The notes below the pieces were generated by a model that made no database searches, had not been told where the DNA came from, and saw only the letters and a program-made list of their open reading frames with translations. A stretch of 33,004 nt of DNA from a bacterium (GTDB lineage: Bacteria > Patescibacteriota > Minisyncoccia > Phycocordibacterales > Phycocordibacteraceae). The position numbers were made by a program, and so were the translations under genes. Positions 7,398-13,985 of the stretch are shown here, piece by piece. Every line of letters begins with the position of its first letter. Position 1 is the first letter of the stretch. The DNA lies in the NCBI GenBank assembly GCA_023269085.1, contig JAHFML010000004.1, positions 1 to 33,004 on the forward strand, in the 5' to 3' direction.

Positions 7398-7480
7398 GCG
7401 TCGGTGGTAGAGTGGTCAATTACAACAGGCTGTAAACCTGTCGGCTTCGGCCTACGTTGGTTCGAATCCAACCCGGCGCA
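7398..7480 (+). tRNA. tRNA-Tyr (anticodon GTA)
   Basis: The acceptor stem pairs GCGTCGG (7398-7404) with CCGGCGC (7473-7479), with one G-T pair, and A7480 is the discriminator. The anticodon stem is ACAGG/CCTGT with loop CTGTAAA; GTA is at 7432-7434. A long variable arm (GGC-TTCG-GCC) marks a class II tRNA, as expected for bacterial tRNA-Tyr. The T arm is GTTGG-TTCGAAT-CCAAC. The 3' CCA is not encoded (CAAC follows), so a CCA-adding enzyme is needed. It lies directly after the gene for its own synthetase. Confidence 0.97.
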
Positions 7481-7573
7481 CAACTATTGATGAAGGGGTA
7501 AGCAACCGGAAACCTTTCGGCTCTGCACATGGTTTTGAAAGACAGAACCGGAGCTCATTTTACTGACCTTCCT

Positions 7574-7741
7574 ATGAAAATATTCGAGGCGTTGGGAACC
7601 GGGATCTTTCTCGTTACCCTGTCGGTCATGATGCCGCTGGTTTTTGCTGAAATAGCAAAGACTGCGATCGTCTTCTTGCAGAGTTCAGAGACGGCACTGC
7701 AAGCCGCCGCATCCATCGCCGCTCAAGCGAACCGGCATTAG
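7574..7741 (+). CDS. Small single-pass membrane protein
   Basis: A 55-residue protein with one strong hydrophobic helix (about residues 8-30, FLVTLSVMMPLVFAEIAK) and an Ala-rich amphipathic C-terminus. I do not recognise it. The ATG at 7574 is preferred because TTGAAA, an 18-base spacer and TTTACT lie in front, nine bases from the ATG; an upstream in-frame ATG at 7529 has no promoter or SD support. A hairpin terminator follows, so it is a stand-alone unit between tRNA-Tyr and the convergent 184-residue gene. Confidence 0.55.
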   Translation: MKIFEALGTGIFLVTLSVMMPLVFAEIAKTAIVFLQSSETALQAAASIAAQANRH

Positions 7742-7753
7742 CCGACACCAAGA

Positions 7754-7780
7754 CCAGCCTTACCGGCTGGCTTCTTGTTT
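7754..7780 (+). terminator. Terminator of the small membrane gene
   Basis: CCAGCC (7754-7759) pairs with GGCTGG (7765-7770), followed by CTTCTTGTTT. It lies 12 bases after the stop codon of the 55-residue membrane protein gene. Confidence 0.65.
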
Positions 7781-7782
7781 AT

Positions 7783-7810
7783 AAAAAACAGGCGACCGAA
7801 GTCGCCTGTT
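7783..7810 (-). terminator. Terminator of the minus-strand 184-residue gene
   Basis: A 10-bp stem (7787-7796 with 7801-7810) and loop CGAA. On the minus strand it is followed by a run of six Ts. It lies 15 bases after the stop of the 7826-8380 gene. Confidence 0.9.
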
Positions 7811-7825
7811 GTTGCCCGAGCCGCA

Positions 7826-8380
7826 CTAGTGTTGCCGGTGCGGGAAGATCAAAACATGGTCGTCGTCGCCGATGGTGTGGACGATCGCGCCGCGAACCGT
7901 GACGAGTCGCCGCGCAGTCCAGACAATGCGACGATGCCTGTTGTTGGCCTCGCCGCAAGCGGCGCGCCAGTTCCGGTCTTCGTCACGGCGTGCCCGTGCA
8001 CGAACACCGAGCTTGGCACGCACACCGGGTTCGGGCAAGCTGTCGAAGATATCCCCGAGGTCGTCGAGAAGGTCGCTGATGACCGCCTCGGGCAAGACAT
8101 CGCCATCGGTCTCGACGATACTCACATCACCAGTCGTGCCGTCGCCGAGTTCATCGTCGCCGCTTTCTTCGTGAGCGGCTGCGATCTCGAACAGGTCAAC
8201 ATCGACCCCGGCTTCGATGAAGAAGCCGAGAGCGTCATAGTCTGCCGGGTCCTGAGTCAGGTCGAGCTCGTCAGAGTCGGCCTCAACATGGCTCACGCCG
8301 GTGAAAAACAGACTCCGCGTCCCAATTGCATTTCCATTCCCATCTACCACGATACTCGTGGTCAGTGCATTGGCTTTCAT
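7826..8380 (-). CDS. Orphan acidic/basic two-part protein
   Basis: A 184-residue soluble protein that I cannot assign. The first two thirds are very acidic (Asp/Glu-rich, for example DLTQDPADYDALGFF and ISDLLDDLGDIFDS) and the last third is Arg-rich (RARARRDEDRNWR, RHRRIVWTARRLVTVRG). There is no signal peptide or membrane helix. The start is fixed by a strong SD (AAGGAG, plus coordinates 8388-8393, spacing 7). A consensus TTGACA at 8456-8461 on this strand is its likely -35. With its own terminator it forms one of the SD-type orphan cassettes. A long open frame on the opposite strand lacks initiation signals and is a shadow. Confidence 0.7.
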   Translation of the reverse strand: MKANALTTSIVVDGNGNAIGTRSLFFTGVSHVEADSDELDLTQDPADYDALGFFIEAGVDVDLFEIAAAHEESGDDELGDGTTGDVSIVETDGDVLPEAVISDLLDDLGDIFDSLPEPGVRAKLGVRARARRDEDRNWRAACGEANNRHRRIVWTARRLVTVRGAIVHTIGDDDHVLIFPHRQH

Positions 8381-8455
8381 GCCAATTCTCCTTCTTTTCA
8401 GTTGGGGGCACTACGCTCAAACTCCGCTCAGTATGATTACATATCTCGCTATATA

Positions 8456-8461
8456 TGTCAA
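8456..8461 (-). promoter_or_regulatory. Candidate -35 (TTGACA) of the 184-residue gene
   Basis: TTGACA in consensus form on the minus strand. A 17-base spacer gives a weak AATCAT -10. The divergent trpS promoter lies about 30 bases away, so the two share this intergenic region. Confidence 0.5.
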
Positions 8462-8489
8462 GATACGCGTGGCGTACAAATTTTTGTGG

Positions 8490-8495
8490 TATCGT
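8490..8495 (+). promoter_or_regulatory. trpS extended -10 (TGGTATCGT), leaderless type
   Basis: TATCGT at 8490-8495, preceded by TGG, lies seven bases before the ATG at 8503. This decides the start: an upstream in-frame ATG at 8455 would precede the promoter. Confidence 0.65.
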
Positions 8496-8502
8496 ATGCA
8501 CT

Positions 8503-9462
8503 ATGACTAGCAACAAGCCCGTCCTCGTCTCTGGGATAAAGCCGACGGGCGATCTGCACCTCGGCAACTACTTCGGCGCGATGCGTCAACAAGTCGAGCT
8601 GACGAAGAGCGGGAAGTACCGCCCCTTCATCTTCGTCGCCGACTATCACGCGCTCAACACGATGCAAGACGCCACAGAGATGCGCCGCCGCACGCGCGAG
8701 CTCGTCATGGGCTACCTCGCCGCCGGCCTCGACCCCGAGCAGGTGGTGCTCTTCAAGCAATCGGATGTCCCCGCGCACACCGAGCTCTGTTGGATCTTCG
8801 ATGCTATCACCACGATGCCGTACCTCATGCGCGCGCACGCGTATAAAGATGCGGAAGCGAAGAACAAGGAGATTGGCGTCGGCTCCTTCAACTATCCGAT
8901 GCTCATGGCGGCCGACATCCTCCTCTACGACGCCTCGGTCGTCCCCGTCGGCGCCGATCAGAAACAGCATATCGAATACGCGCGCGACACCGCAGAGAAG
9001 TTCAACCGCATTTTCAAAGACGAGGTCTTCATCTTGCCCGAGCCCTACATCATGCCCGAGGTCGCTATCGTCCCTGGCACCGACGGTCGCAAGATGAGCA
9101 AGAGCTACGGCAATGTCGTCCCGCTCTTCGCCTCCCGCGACGAGCTCGCGCGGCGCGTGATGAGCATCGTGACTGACTCAAGTAGCGCGCGCCCAGAGAA
9201 TGTCTACGCTATTCACAAGCTGGTGCGGAGTACCGCCGAGCTCGATGCGCTCTATGCCGAGCATGCGGGCAATTATAAGATGCTCAAAGAATTCTTGATC
9301 GAAGACCTTGATCGCTATCTCGCGCCGATGCGCGCGAAGTATGAGATGCTCAAAGAAGACTCTTCACTCGTCGACACCGTCCTCGCGCGAGGGAGGGAAG
9401 AGGCGCGTGCGGTGAGCGAAGCGAAGATGTCCCGCGTCCGTCGCGCCATCGGGGTTGCATAG
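8503..9462 (+). CDS. trpS: Tryptophanyl-tRNA synthetase
   Basis: TrpRS charges tRNA-Trp. The 319-residue protein is close to the usual bacterial length of about 330. It has the class I signature HLGN in KPTGDLHLGNYFGAM (about 20-23), the KMSKS loop as GRKMSKSYGN (about 195), and the Trp-pocket region DQKQHIEYARDTAEKFN. The start at 8503 follows an extended -10 box by seven bases. The next gene begins five bases after the stop. Confidence 0.97.
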   Translation: MTSNKPVLVSGIKPTGDLHLGNYFGAMRQQVELTKSGKYRPFIFVADYHALNTMQDATEMRRRTRELVMGYLAAGLDPEQVVLFKQSDVPAHTELCWIFDAITTMPYLMRAHAYKDAEAKNKEIGVGSFNYPMLMAADILLYDASVVPVGADQKQHIEYARDTAEKFNRIFKDEVFILPEPYIMPEVAIVPGTDGRKMSKSYGNVVPLFASRDELARRVMSIVTDSSSARPENVYAIHKLVRSTAELDALYAEHAGNYKMLKEFLIEDLDRYLAPMRAKYEMLKEDSSLVDTVLARGREEARAVSEAKMSRVRRAIGVA

Positions 9463-9467
9463 TTCGT

Positions 9468-10121
9468 ATGAACGACGCGACGAAAAATTTCGTTACCGAA
9501 CTCCGTGCTCGGTCAGAAGTGCTTGGTGTCATTCTGTTTGGCTCATGGGCACGTGGTAACAACCGACCCGGAAGCGATGTTGATCTTGTTGTAATACTTA
9601 CTGAAGGATATCAACGCACCGTAGAACGCCATGAAGGGCAAGTATTCGAAATTATCTACACCACAGAAAAAGGCGCGCTCGACTTTTGGGCTACTCATTT
9701 AGACGATGCGGCTGGACTGTGGGAAGTGGCAAAAACCCTCTACGACAAGGACGAGGTTGTAGTCCGACTTAGAGAGCGCGCTCAAGAATTGCTGACAAAA
9801 GGAAAGGGGGCAATTAACGACTTGCAAAAAGCCCAGCTCCGTTTTGATGCCGAGGATGTATTTGGGTACGTTGAGAGTATCCACGAGACGGATAGAACCA
9901 CCGCAAACCTAATGCTCGCTAACAAGGTATTTGCCCTGACAGAGCTATTCTTCGATTTGCGGCAAGAATGGACGCCCGCTCCCAAGCAGCGGCTAGCAAT
10001 CATCGCAGATAGAAGTAAACCATTCCACTCTCTTCTCTCTGATTTCTACGATACACATACAGAGTTCGCAGAAAAAATCTCCTTAGTTCGACAGATGGTG
10101 CCCATCGTTTTCGGAAATTAA
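9468..10121 (+). CDS. Nucleotidyltransferase with HEPN-like C-terminal half
   Basis: The 217-residue protein starts with a polymerase-beta-type minimal nucleotidyltransferase domain: GSWARGNNRPGSDVDLVV (about 25-42) has the GS motif and the DxD metal pair, with a further acidic residue in FEIIYT. The C-terminal half (about 110-215) is all helical, as in the HEPN or kanamycin-nucleotidyltransferase-like domains that accompany this fold. In related MNT/HEPN pairs the NTase domain AMPylates a HEPN RNase and acts as its antitoxin. A fused single-chain form is suggestive, but I see no clear RxxxxH RNase motif. GC is lower than in its neighbours (28 of 60 at 9901-9960). The function is uncertain. 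Confidence 0.75.
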   Translation: MNDATKNFVTELRARSEVLGVILFGSWARGNNRPGSDVDLVVILTEGYQRTVERHEGQVFEIIYTTEKGALDFWATHLDDAAGLWEVAKTLYDKDEVVVRLRERAQELLTKGKGAINDLQKAQLRFDAEDVFGYVESIHETDRTTANLMLANKVFALTELFFDLRQEWTPAPKQRLAIIADRSKPFHSLLSDFYDTHTEFAEKISLVRQMVPIVFGN

Positions 10122-10161
10122 TTCGCGCGTTCCGTGCTCGGATATGCTATTTTATACGCAT

Positions 10162-11523
10162 ATGGAACGCACACTCATCGGGGAATTGGCCGGGCATATC
10201 GGCGAGACGGTCTCGATCTCGGGCTGGGTCGATGTCCGCAGGGACCAAGGCAAAATGGTCTTCTTCGACTTCCGCGACCGCTCGGGGAAGGTGCAAGCGA
10301 TTTGCTTGCCCAATCGCGCCGAGGTCCTTGCCGAAGCGCACCAGCTCCGCGCCGAATATGTTGTGCGGGTAACTGGTATCGTGAACGCGCGACCCGAGAA
10401 GAATGTCCAGGCCGACAAGCAGAACGGCACTCTCGAGCTCGAGGTTACCGGTATTGAGATTTTGAATGCATCCGAAGTGCTCCCCTTCGACCGAGATGCC
10501 GAGCTCAATCTCGACACCTATCTCGACGCGCTCCCGCTCACGCTCCGTCGCGACAGTGTCCGCGCGATTTTCAAAGTACAAGCCGAGATAGTGAAGGCGT
10601 ATCGTGCCGCCCTCGATACCGCGGGCTTCACCGAATTCCAATCGCCAAAGCTCATCGGCGACGACGCTGAGGGCGGCGCCGATGTCTTCGAGGTCCCCTA
10701 CTTCTACGGCAAGAAGGCGCATCTCGGCACCTCGCCGCAATTTTATAAGCAGATCATGGTGGGCGTCTTCGAGCGCGTCTACTCGGTCGGCAACGTCTTC
10801 CGCGCCGAGAAGCATTCGACCACGCGCCACTTGAACGAATACACCTCGCTTGATGCCGAGATGGGCTTCATCACCGATCATCATGACCTCATGCGGCTCG
10901 AGACGAGCGTTCTGCGTTCGGTCATCGATCACTTGCGCGTCACCTGCGCAACCGAGTTTGCACTCGTGGGTGCCGAGCTCCCGACGATTCCCGATGAGAT
11001 TCCGTTTATGAAATTGCGCGAGGCGCAAGAACTTATCTTCAAAGAGACGGGTGCTGACAAGCGCGCCGAGCCCGACCTCGAGCCCGAGGACGAGCGCTGG
11101 CTCTCTGAGTGGGCCAAGAGGGAGAAGGGGAGCGACTTCATCTTCATTACACACTATCCGGTGAGCAAGCGGCCGATGTACACCTTCGAAGATCCCGAGG
11201 ACAAAGGCTTCACCAAGAGCTTCGACCTGCTCTTCCGCGGGGTTGAGATAACCACCGGCGGCCAGCGGCGCCATGACTATGCCGATCTCGTCGCGGGCAT
11301 CACGCTGAAAGGTCTCGACCCGGAGAAGTTCTCCTATTATCTCCAAGCCTTCAAATATGGCATGCCGCCGCACGGCGGGTGGGGCATGGGCCTCGAGCGC
11401 CTCACGCAGAAGATGCTCGGTCTCTCGAATGTCAAATACGCCGCGCTCTTCCCGCGTGATATCAATCGTATCGATGTTCTCCTGCACGCTACAACCGATG
11501 AACCCGACGCTCCCCAAGATTAA
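10162..11523 (+). CDS. aspS: Aspartyl-tRNA synthetase, archaeal-type (short form)
   Basis: AspRS charges tRNA-Asp; non-discriminating forms also make Asp-tRNA-Asn. The 453-residue product has an N-terminal OB-fold (about 1-110, GWVDVRRDQGKMVFFDFRD), class II motif 2 (FRAEKHSTTRHLNEY, about 214) and motif 3 (GWGMGLERLTQKMLG, about 407). It lacks the large GAD insertion of the usual roughly 590-residue bacterial enzyme and matches the archaeal/eukaryotic architecture (SPQFYKQIMVGVFERVYSVG). The ATG at 10162 follows extended -10 TGCTATTTT (10146-10154 region) by eight bases; an upstream ATG at 10144 lies before that box. scpA starts inside its 3' end. Confidence 0.93.
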   Translation: MERTLIGELAGHIGETVSISGWVDVRRDQGKMVFFDFRDRSGKVQAICLPNRAEVLAEAHQLRAEYVVRVTGIVNARPEKNVQADKQNGTLELEVTGIEILNASEVLPFDRDAELNLDTYLDALPLTLRRDSVRAIFKVQAEIVKAYRAALDTAGFTEFQSPKLIGDDAEGGADVFEVPYFYGKKAHLGTSPQFYKQIMVGVFERVYSVGNVFRAEKHSTTRHLNEYTSLDAEMGFITDHHDLMRLETSVLRSVIDHLRVTCATEFALVGAELPTIPDEIPFMKLREAQELIFKETGADKRAEPDLEPEDERWLSEWAKREKGSDFIFITHYPVSKRPMYTFEDPEDKGFTKSFDLLFRGVEITTGGQRRHDYADLVAGITLKGLDPEKFSYYLQAFKYGMPPHGGWGMGLERLTQKMLGLSNVKYAALFPRDINRIDVLLHATTDEPDAPQD

Positions 11524-12241
11524 TTTCAATATCGCGACGGAGGCCTACGAGGGCCCCTTCGAGCTCGTGCTCGACCTTATTGAGGCACGCAAGCTCTTGG
11601 TCAACGACCTCGCACTCGCAAGCATCACCGATGATTTCATCACGCATGTTCGCGCACAAGAAGTTTTCCCCGTTGAGGAGACCGCGAACTTCATCTCTAT
11701 CGCCGCGACGCTTCTGCTCATCAAGTCAAAGTCGCTCATCCCGGATCTCGCGCTCTCTGAAGAGGAGCATGCCGACATCGACGACTTGAAGCGCCGTCTC
11801 GCGGCCTATGAGAAGGTGCGCGAGGCAGCGCGTGAGCTCGCAAGATTGTTTGGCAAGAGCCCCATGGTGCGCGCGGGGTGGCGACCACCCGAGCCATTCT
11901 TCGCGCCGTCGCGCGACCTCACCAAGGCCGCACTCGCCGAGGCGCTCGCGCGCGTCCTCGCCGCGCACGAAGCGGTCGAGGAGTTGCCCGAGGCGCGCGT
12001 GAAGCCGCTCATCTCAATAGAAGAGGTGATGGACGACCTCGCGAAGCGCGTGCAGAGTGCGCTCACGCTCTCTTTCAAATCCTTCACCGGCGGCAAGACC
12101 GAGAAGGTCGAGATCGTCGTCTCTTTTCTTGCCCTTCTTGAACTCGTGAAGCAGGGCGCGGTCGCGGCCGAGCAGTATGAGCCGCACGGCGATATCCGCA
12201 TCAGCCACACCGCCTCCTCTTCCGTCCCGCGGTACGGCTAG
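11498..12241 (+). CDS. scpA: Segregation and condensation protein A (kleisin)
   Basis: ScpA is the kleisin that bridges SMC heads and binds an ScpB dimer in the bacterial condensin. The 247-residue protein has the characteristic N-terminus (YEGPFELVLDLIEARKLLVNDLALASITDDFITH), a helical repeat region with IAATLLLIKSKSLIP, and the C-terminal winged helix (VVSFLALLELVKQGAV...). Length is normal. The ATG at 11498 overlaps the last 26 bases of aspS, which suggests translational coupling. scpB follows about 200 bases downstream after a structured intergenic element. No smc gene is in this window. Confidence 0.95.
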   Translation: MNPTLPKINFNIATEAYEGPFELVLDLIEARKLLVNDLALASITDDFITHVRAQEVFPVEETANFISIAATLLLIKSKSLIPDLALSEEEHADIDDLKRRLAAYEKVREAARELARLFGKSPMVRAGWRPPEPFFAPSRDLTKAALAEALARVLAAHEAVEELPEARVKPLISIEEVMDDLAKRVQSALTLSFKSFTGGKTEKVEIVVSFLALLELVKQGAVAAEQYEPHGDIRISHTASSSVPRYG

Positions 12242-12270
12242 TTGATTTATTTCTCCTAAGAGAGTATTGT
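12242..12270 (+). promoter_or_regulatory. Promoter of the scpA-scpB intergenic RNA
   Basis: TTGATT (12242-12247), a 17-base spacer and TATTGT (12265-12270). The predicted transcription start (about 12276) falls at the first base of the long stem, so the transcript would begin with its own closing helix. Confidence 0.5.
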
Positions 12271-12274
12271 CCTA

Positions 12275-12374
12275 GTGGAAACGACGGTCGCCAAAGGCGG
12301 GCCTCCAATCTCGGCGAAACGGTGGCGTTGAGCCACTTCGCGTTTTGGCGCTCCGCCTCGATTGTCGTTTCCAC
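12275..12374 (+). ncRNA. Candidate structured small RNA between scpA and scpB
   Basis: GTGGAAACGAC (12275-12285) pairs perfectly with GTCGTTTCCAC (12364-12374). Five more pairs, including two G-T, extend the stem to 16 bp (to 12290/12359). Inside lie AGGCGG/CCGCCT (12295-12300 with 12353-12358) and a compact hairpin GCGAA..GTGGC-GTTGA-GCCAC.TTCGC (12314-12341). A separate terminator hairpin follows at 12382. It does not match tmRNA, RNase P, SRP or 6S RNA by size or motif. No open frame covers it. It could be a stand-alone RNA, or a folded scpB leader if transcription reads through. Confidence 0.5.
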
Positions 12375-12380
12375 CACCCA

Positions 12381-12402
12381 ACCCTGGCTTGCCAGGGTTT
12401 TT
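12381..12402 (+). terminator. Terminator after the intergenic RNA
   Basis: CCCTGG (12382-12387), loop CTTG, CCAGGG (12392-12397), then five Ts. It separates the RNA element from the scpB promoter. Confidence 0.8.
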
Positions 12403-12413
12403 ATATACACTGG

Positions 12414-12442
12414 TTGCCCTTCGGGGAAGCGGCCGTTATGAT
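12414..12442 (+). promoter_or_regulatory. scpB promoter, leaderless type
   Basis: TTGCCC (12414-12419), a 17-base spacer and TATGAT (12437-12442), six bases before the scpB ATG. Confidence 0.65.
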
Positions 12443-12448
12443 AGAGAG

Positions 12449-13021
12449 ATGATAAGCACTCCAGCCGCGCTTGAAGCGCTCCTCTTCGCCTCAGGCGAGC
12501 CATTATCGAAGAAACAGCTCGCCACTATTCTCGCCATCACGCCCGAACAGCTTGCCGAGATTATCACCGAGCTCGCCGAGGGCCTCGGCGGCCACGGCCT
12601 CGCGCTCATCGAGACGACCGACGAGGTCGAGCTCCGCACCGCTCCCGAGGCATCTGAGGTGGTGAAGAAATTACGTGAAGACGAGCTCTCCCGAGACTTG
12701 GGGAAGGGGAGTCTCGAGACGCTTGCGGTCATCGCCTATCGGGCCGCAGGTGCTGACAAGGGAAGCGGCGGCGTCTCGCGCGGCGAGATCGATTGGGTGC
12801 GCGGCGTCAATTCATCAGCGTCGCTCCGCACGCTCCTTATGCGCGGTCTCGTCGAGGGGAGAGAAGACGAACGCGACAAGCGCCGCATGCGCTACACACT
12901 CACCACCGAGGCGCTCGCGCATCTTGGCATCAGCTGCGCCGCCGACCTCCCGCGTGCGGCTGAGCTTGGTGCTGAGGCGGCGACGCTTCTCGCAGACAAG
13001 CCTGCGCCAGCAACCTCATAA
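12449..13021 (+). CDS. scpB: Segregation and condensation protein B
   Basis: ScpB dimerises and binds ScpA, stabilising the SMC complex. The 190-residue protein has the two winged-helix domains of the family. The first starts at ALEALLFASGEPLSKKQLA and the second carries LETLAVIAYRA, then SRGEIDWVRGVNSSASLRTLLMRGLVE, the standard ScpB signature. The start at 12449 is set by TATGAT six bases upstream; a longer frame from 12362 would run back through the terminator and promoter. The carboxypeptidase gene begins two bases after the stop. Confidence 0.95.
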   Translation: MISTPAALEALLFASGEPLSKKQLATILAITPEQLAEIITELAEGLGGHGLALIETTDEVELRTAPEASEVVKKLREDELSRDLGKGSLETLAVIAYRAAGADKGSGGVSRGEIDWVRGVNSSASLRTLLMRGLVEGREDERDKRRMRYTLTTEALAHLGISCAADLPRAAELGAEAATLLADKPAPATS

Positions 13022-13023
13022 CT

Positions 13024-13974
13024 ATGGACTCTGCTGACCTCAGACAGCTTGCCGAGACGACGCGCTCACGCCGCGAGGCGGGTATCGCGCTTCTCTTGTC
13101 GTCGAGCATCCTCGCGCTGTTCTTTTTCATTCAGATCCACCAAGAGAAGCCCGCCGCACAGCCCGCGATTACCGTCGCGACTTCGACCGCGCCCGACGCT
13201 TTTGCCCACATCCAGATTGACGGCAAGGCGGCTATCGTGCTCGATCTCGCGACCGGCGAGACGCTCTACGCGTACAACGCCGACGCCCAGCTCCCGCTCG
13301 CCTCGCTCACCAAGCTCCTCACGGTGTATGCCGCTTTTAGCGAACTCTCTCCGACGACGCCCATCACTATTCCCGTTGATGCAACCCACGTCGATGCGCC
13401 GAGAGCTTTTTCAGCAGGCCAAGTCTTCACCCTCTCCGATCTTGCGCGGCTCACCCTAACCGCATCCCTCAACGACGGTGCGACCGCTATCGCACTAGCG
13501 ACGGCCGCGCGCGAGAACAACTCTCCGCATGCGATGCTCGCTGGCGCCGCCTCCGCGCTCAATCTCGCACAGACCTATGCGGTAAACGGCAGCGGCCTTG
13601 ACGTGAGTACCAGTGTCTCGGGCGGCTATGGCTCCGCCCGAGACCTCGCGCGTCTCGCCGGCGCCCTCGTATACAAGGCTCCCCTCGTCGCCGCGGCCAC
13701 GACGAACGCCTCGACTGAAGCGGTAGCGGCCGACGGAAAGAGATTCATCGTCAAGAATACCGACCCGATTGTCAACACAATCCCGCGTCTTCTCTTATCG
13801 AAGACCGGCTATACTGACCTCGCGGGCGGCAACCTCGCTCTTGTCTTCGACGCAGGGATCGAACACCCGATTGCGGTCGTGGTGCTCGGCTCGTCGAAGA
13901 ATGCGCGCTTCACCGACAGCTCGACGCTTATCGCCGCGACCTTCGCGCACTTCGCCGGCGTCGCCTCGCTATAA
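13024..13974 (+). CDS. D-alanyl-D-alanine carboxypeptidase (PBP5-like, S11)
   Basis: The enzyme trims the terminal D-Ala of peptidoglycan stem peptides outside the membrane. The 316-residue protein has an N-terminal membrane anchor (about 20-38) and no cleavable-looking signal. The penicillin-binding motifs are all present: SxxK as SLTK (about 95), SxN as SLN (about 148) and KTG as KTGYT (about 260). The C-terminal beta domain of long PBP5 proteins is absent. It sits in a scpB-dacA-mraY-ftsW-murG series, so it is probably co-expressed with wall synthesis. Confidence 0.92.
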   Translation: MDSADLRQLAETTRSRREAGIALLLSSSILALFFFIQIHQEKPAAQPAITVATSTAPDAFAHIQIDGKAAIVLDLATGETLYAYNADAQLPLASLTKLLTVYAAFSELSPTTPITIPVDATHVDAPRAFSAGQVFTLSDLARLTLTASLNDGATAIALATAARENNSPHAMLAGAASALNLAQTYAVNGSGLDVSTSVSGGYGSARDLARLAGALVYKAPLVAAATTNASTEAVAADGKRFIVKNTDPIVNTIPRLLLSKTGYTDLAGGNLALVFDAGIEHPIAVVVLGSSKNARFTDSSTLIAATFAHFAGVASL

Positions 13975-13985
13975 CGTATTCTCAT

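Noticed and set aside
7775-8506. A long plus-strand open frame (243 codons) opposite the 184-residue gene
   Set aside because: It has no SD or -10 at a fitting distance, runs through the divergent promoter region, and begins inside a terminator hairpin. The minus-strand gene has promoter, SD and terminator.
10147-11529. A 460-codon minus-strand open frame antisense to aspS
   Set aside because: It is an antisense shadow caused by high GC and codon bias of aspS. The plus-strand protein is a clear AspRS and no initiation signal supports the other strand.
12275-12374. tmRNA, RNase P, SRP RNA or 6S RNA as identity of the intergenic RNA
   Set aside because: It has no tRNA-like ends or tag frame, no SRP tetraloop region with GGAAG/AGCAG, is too short for RNase P, and lacks the large central bubble of 6S RNA.
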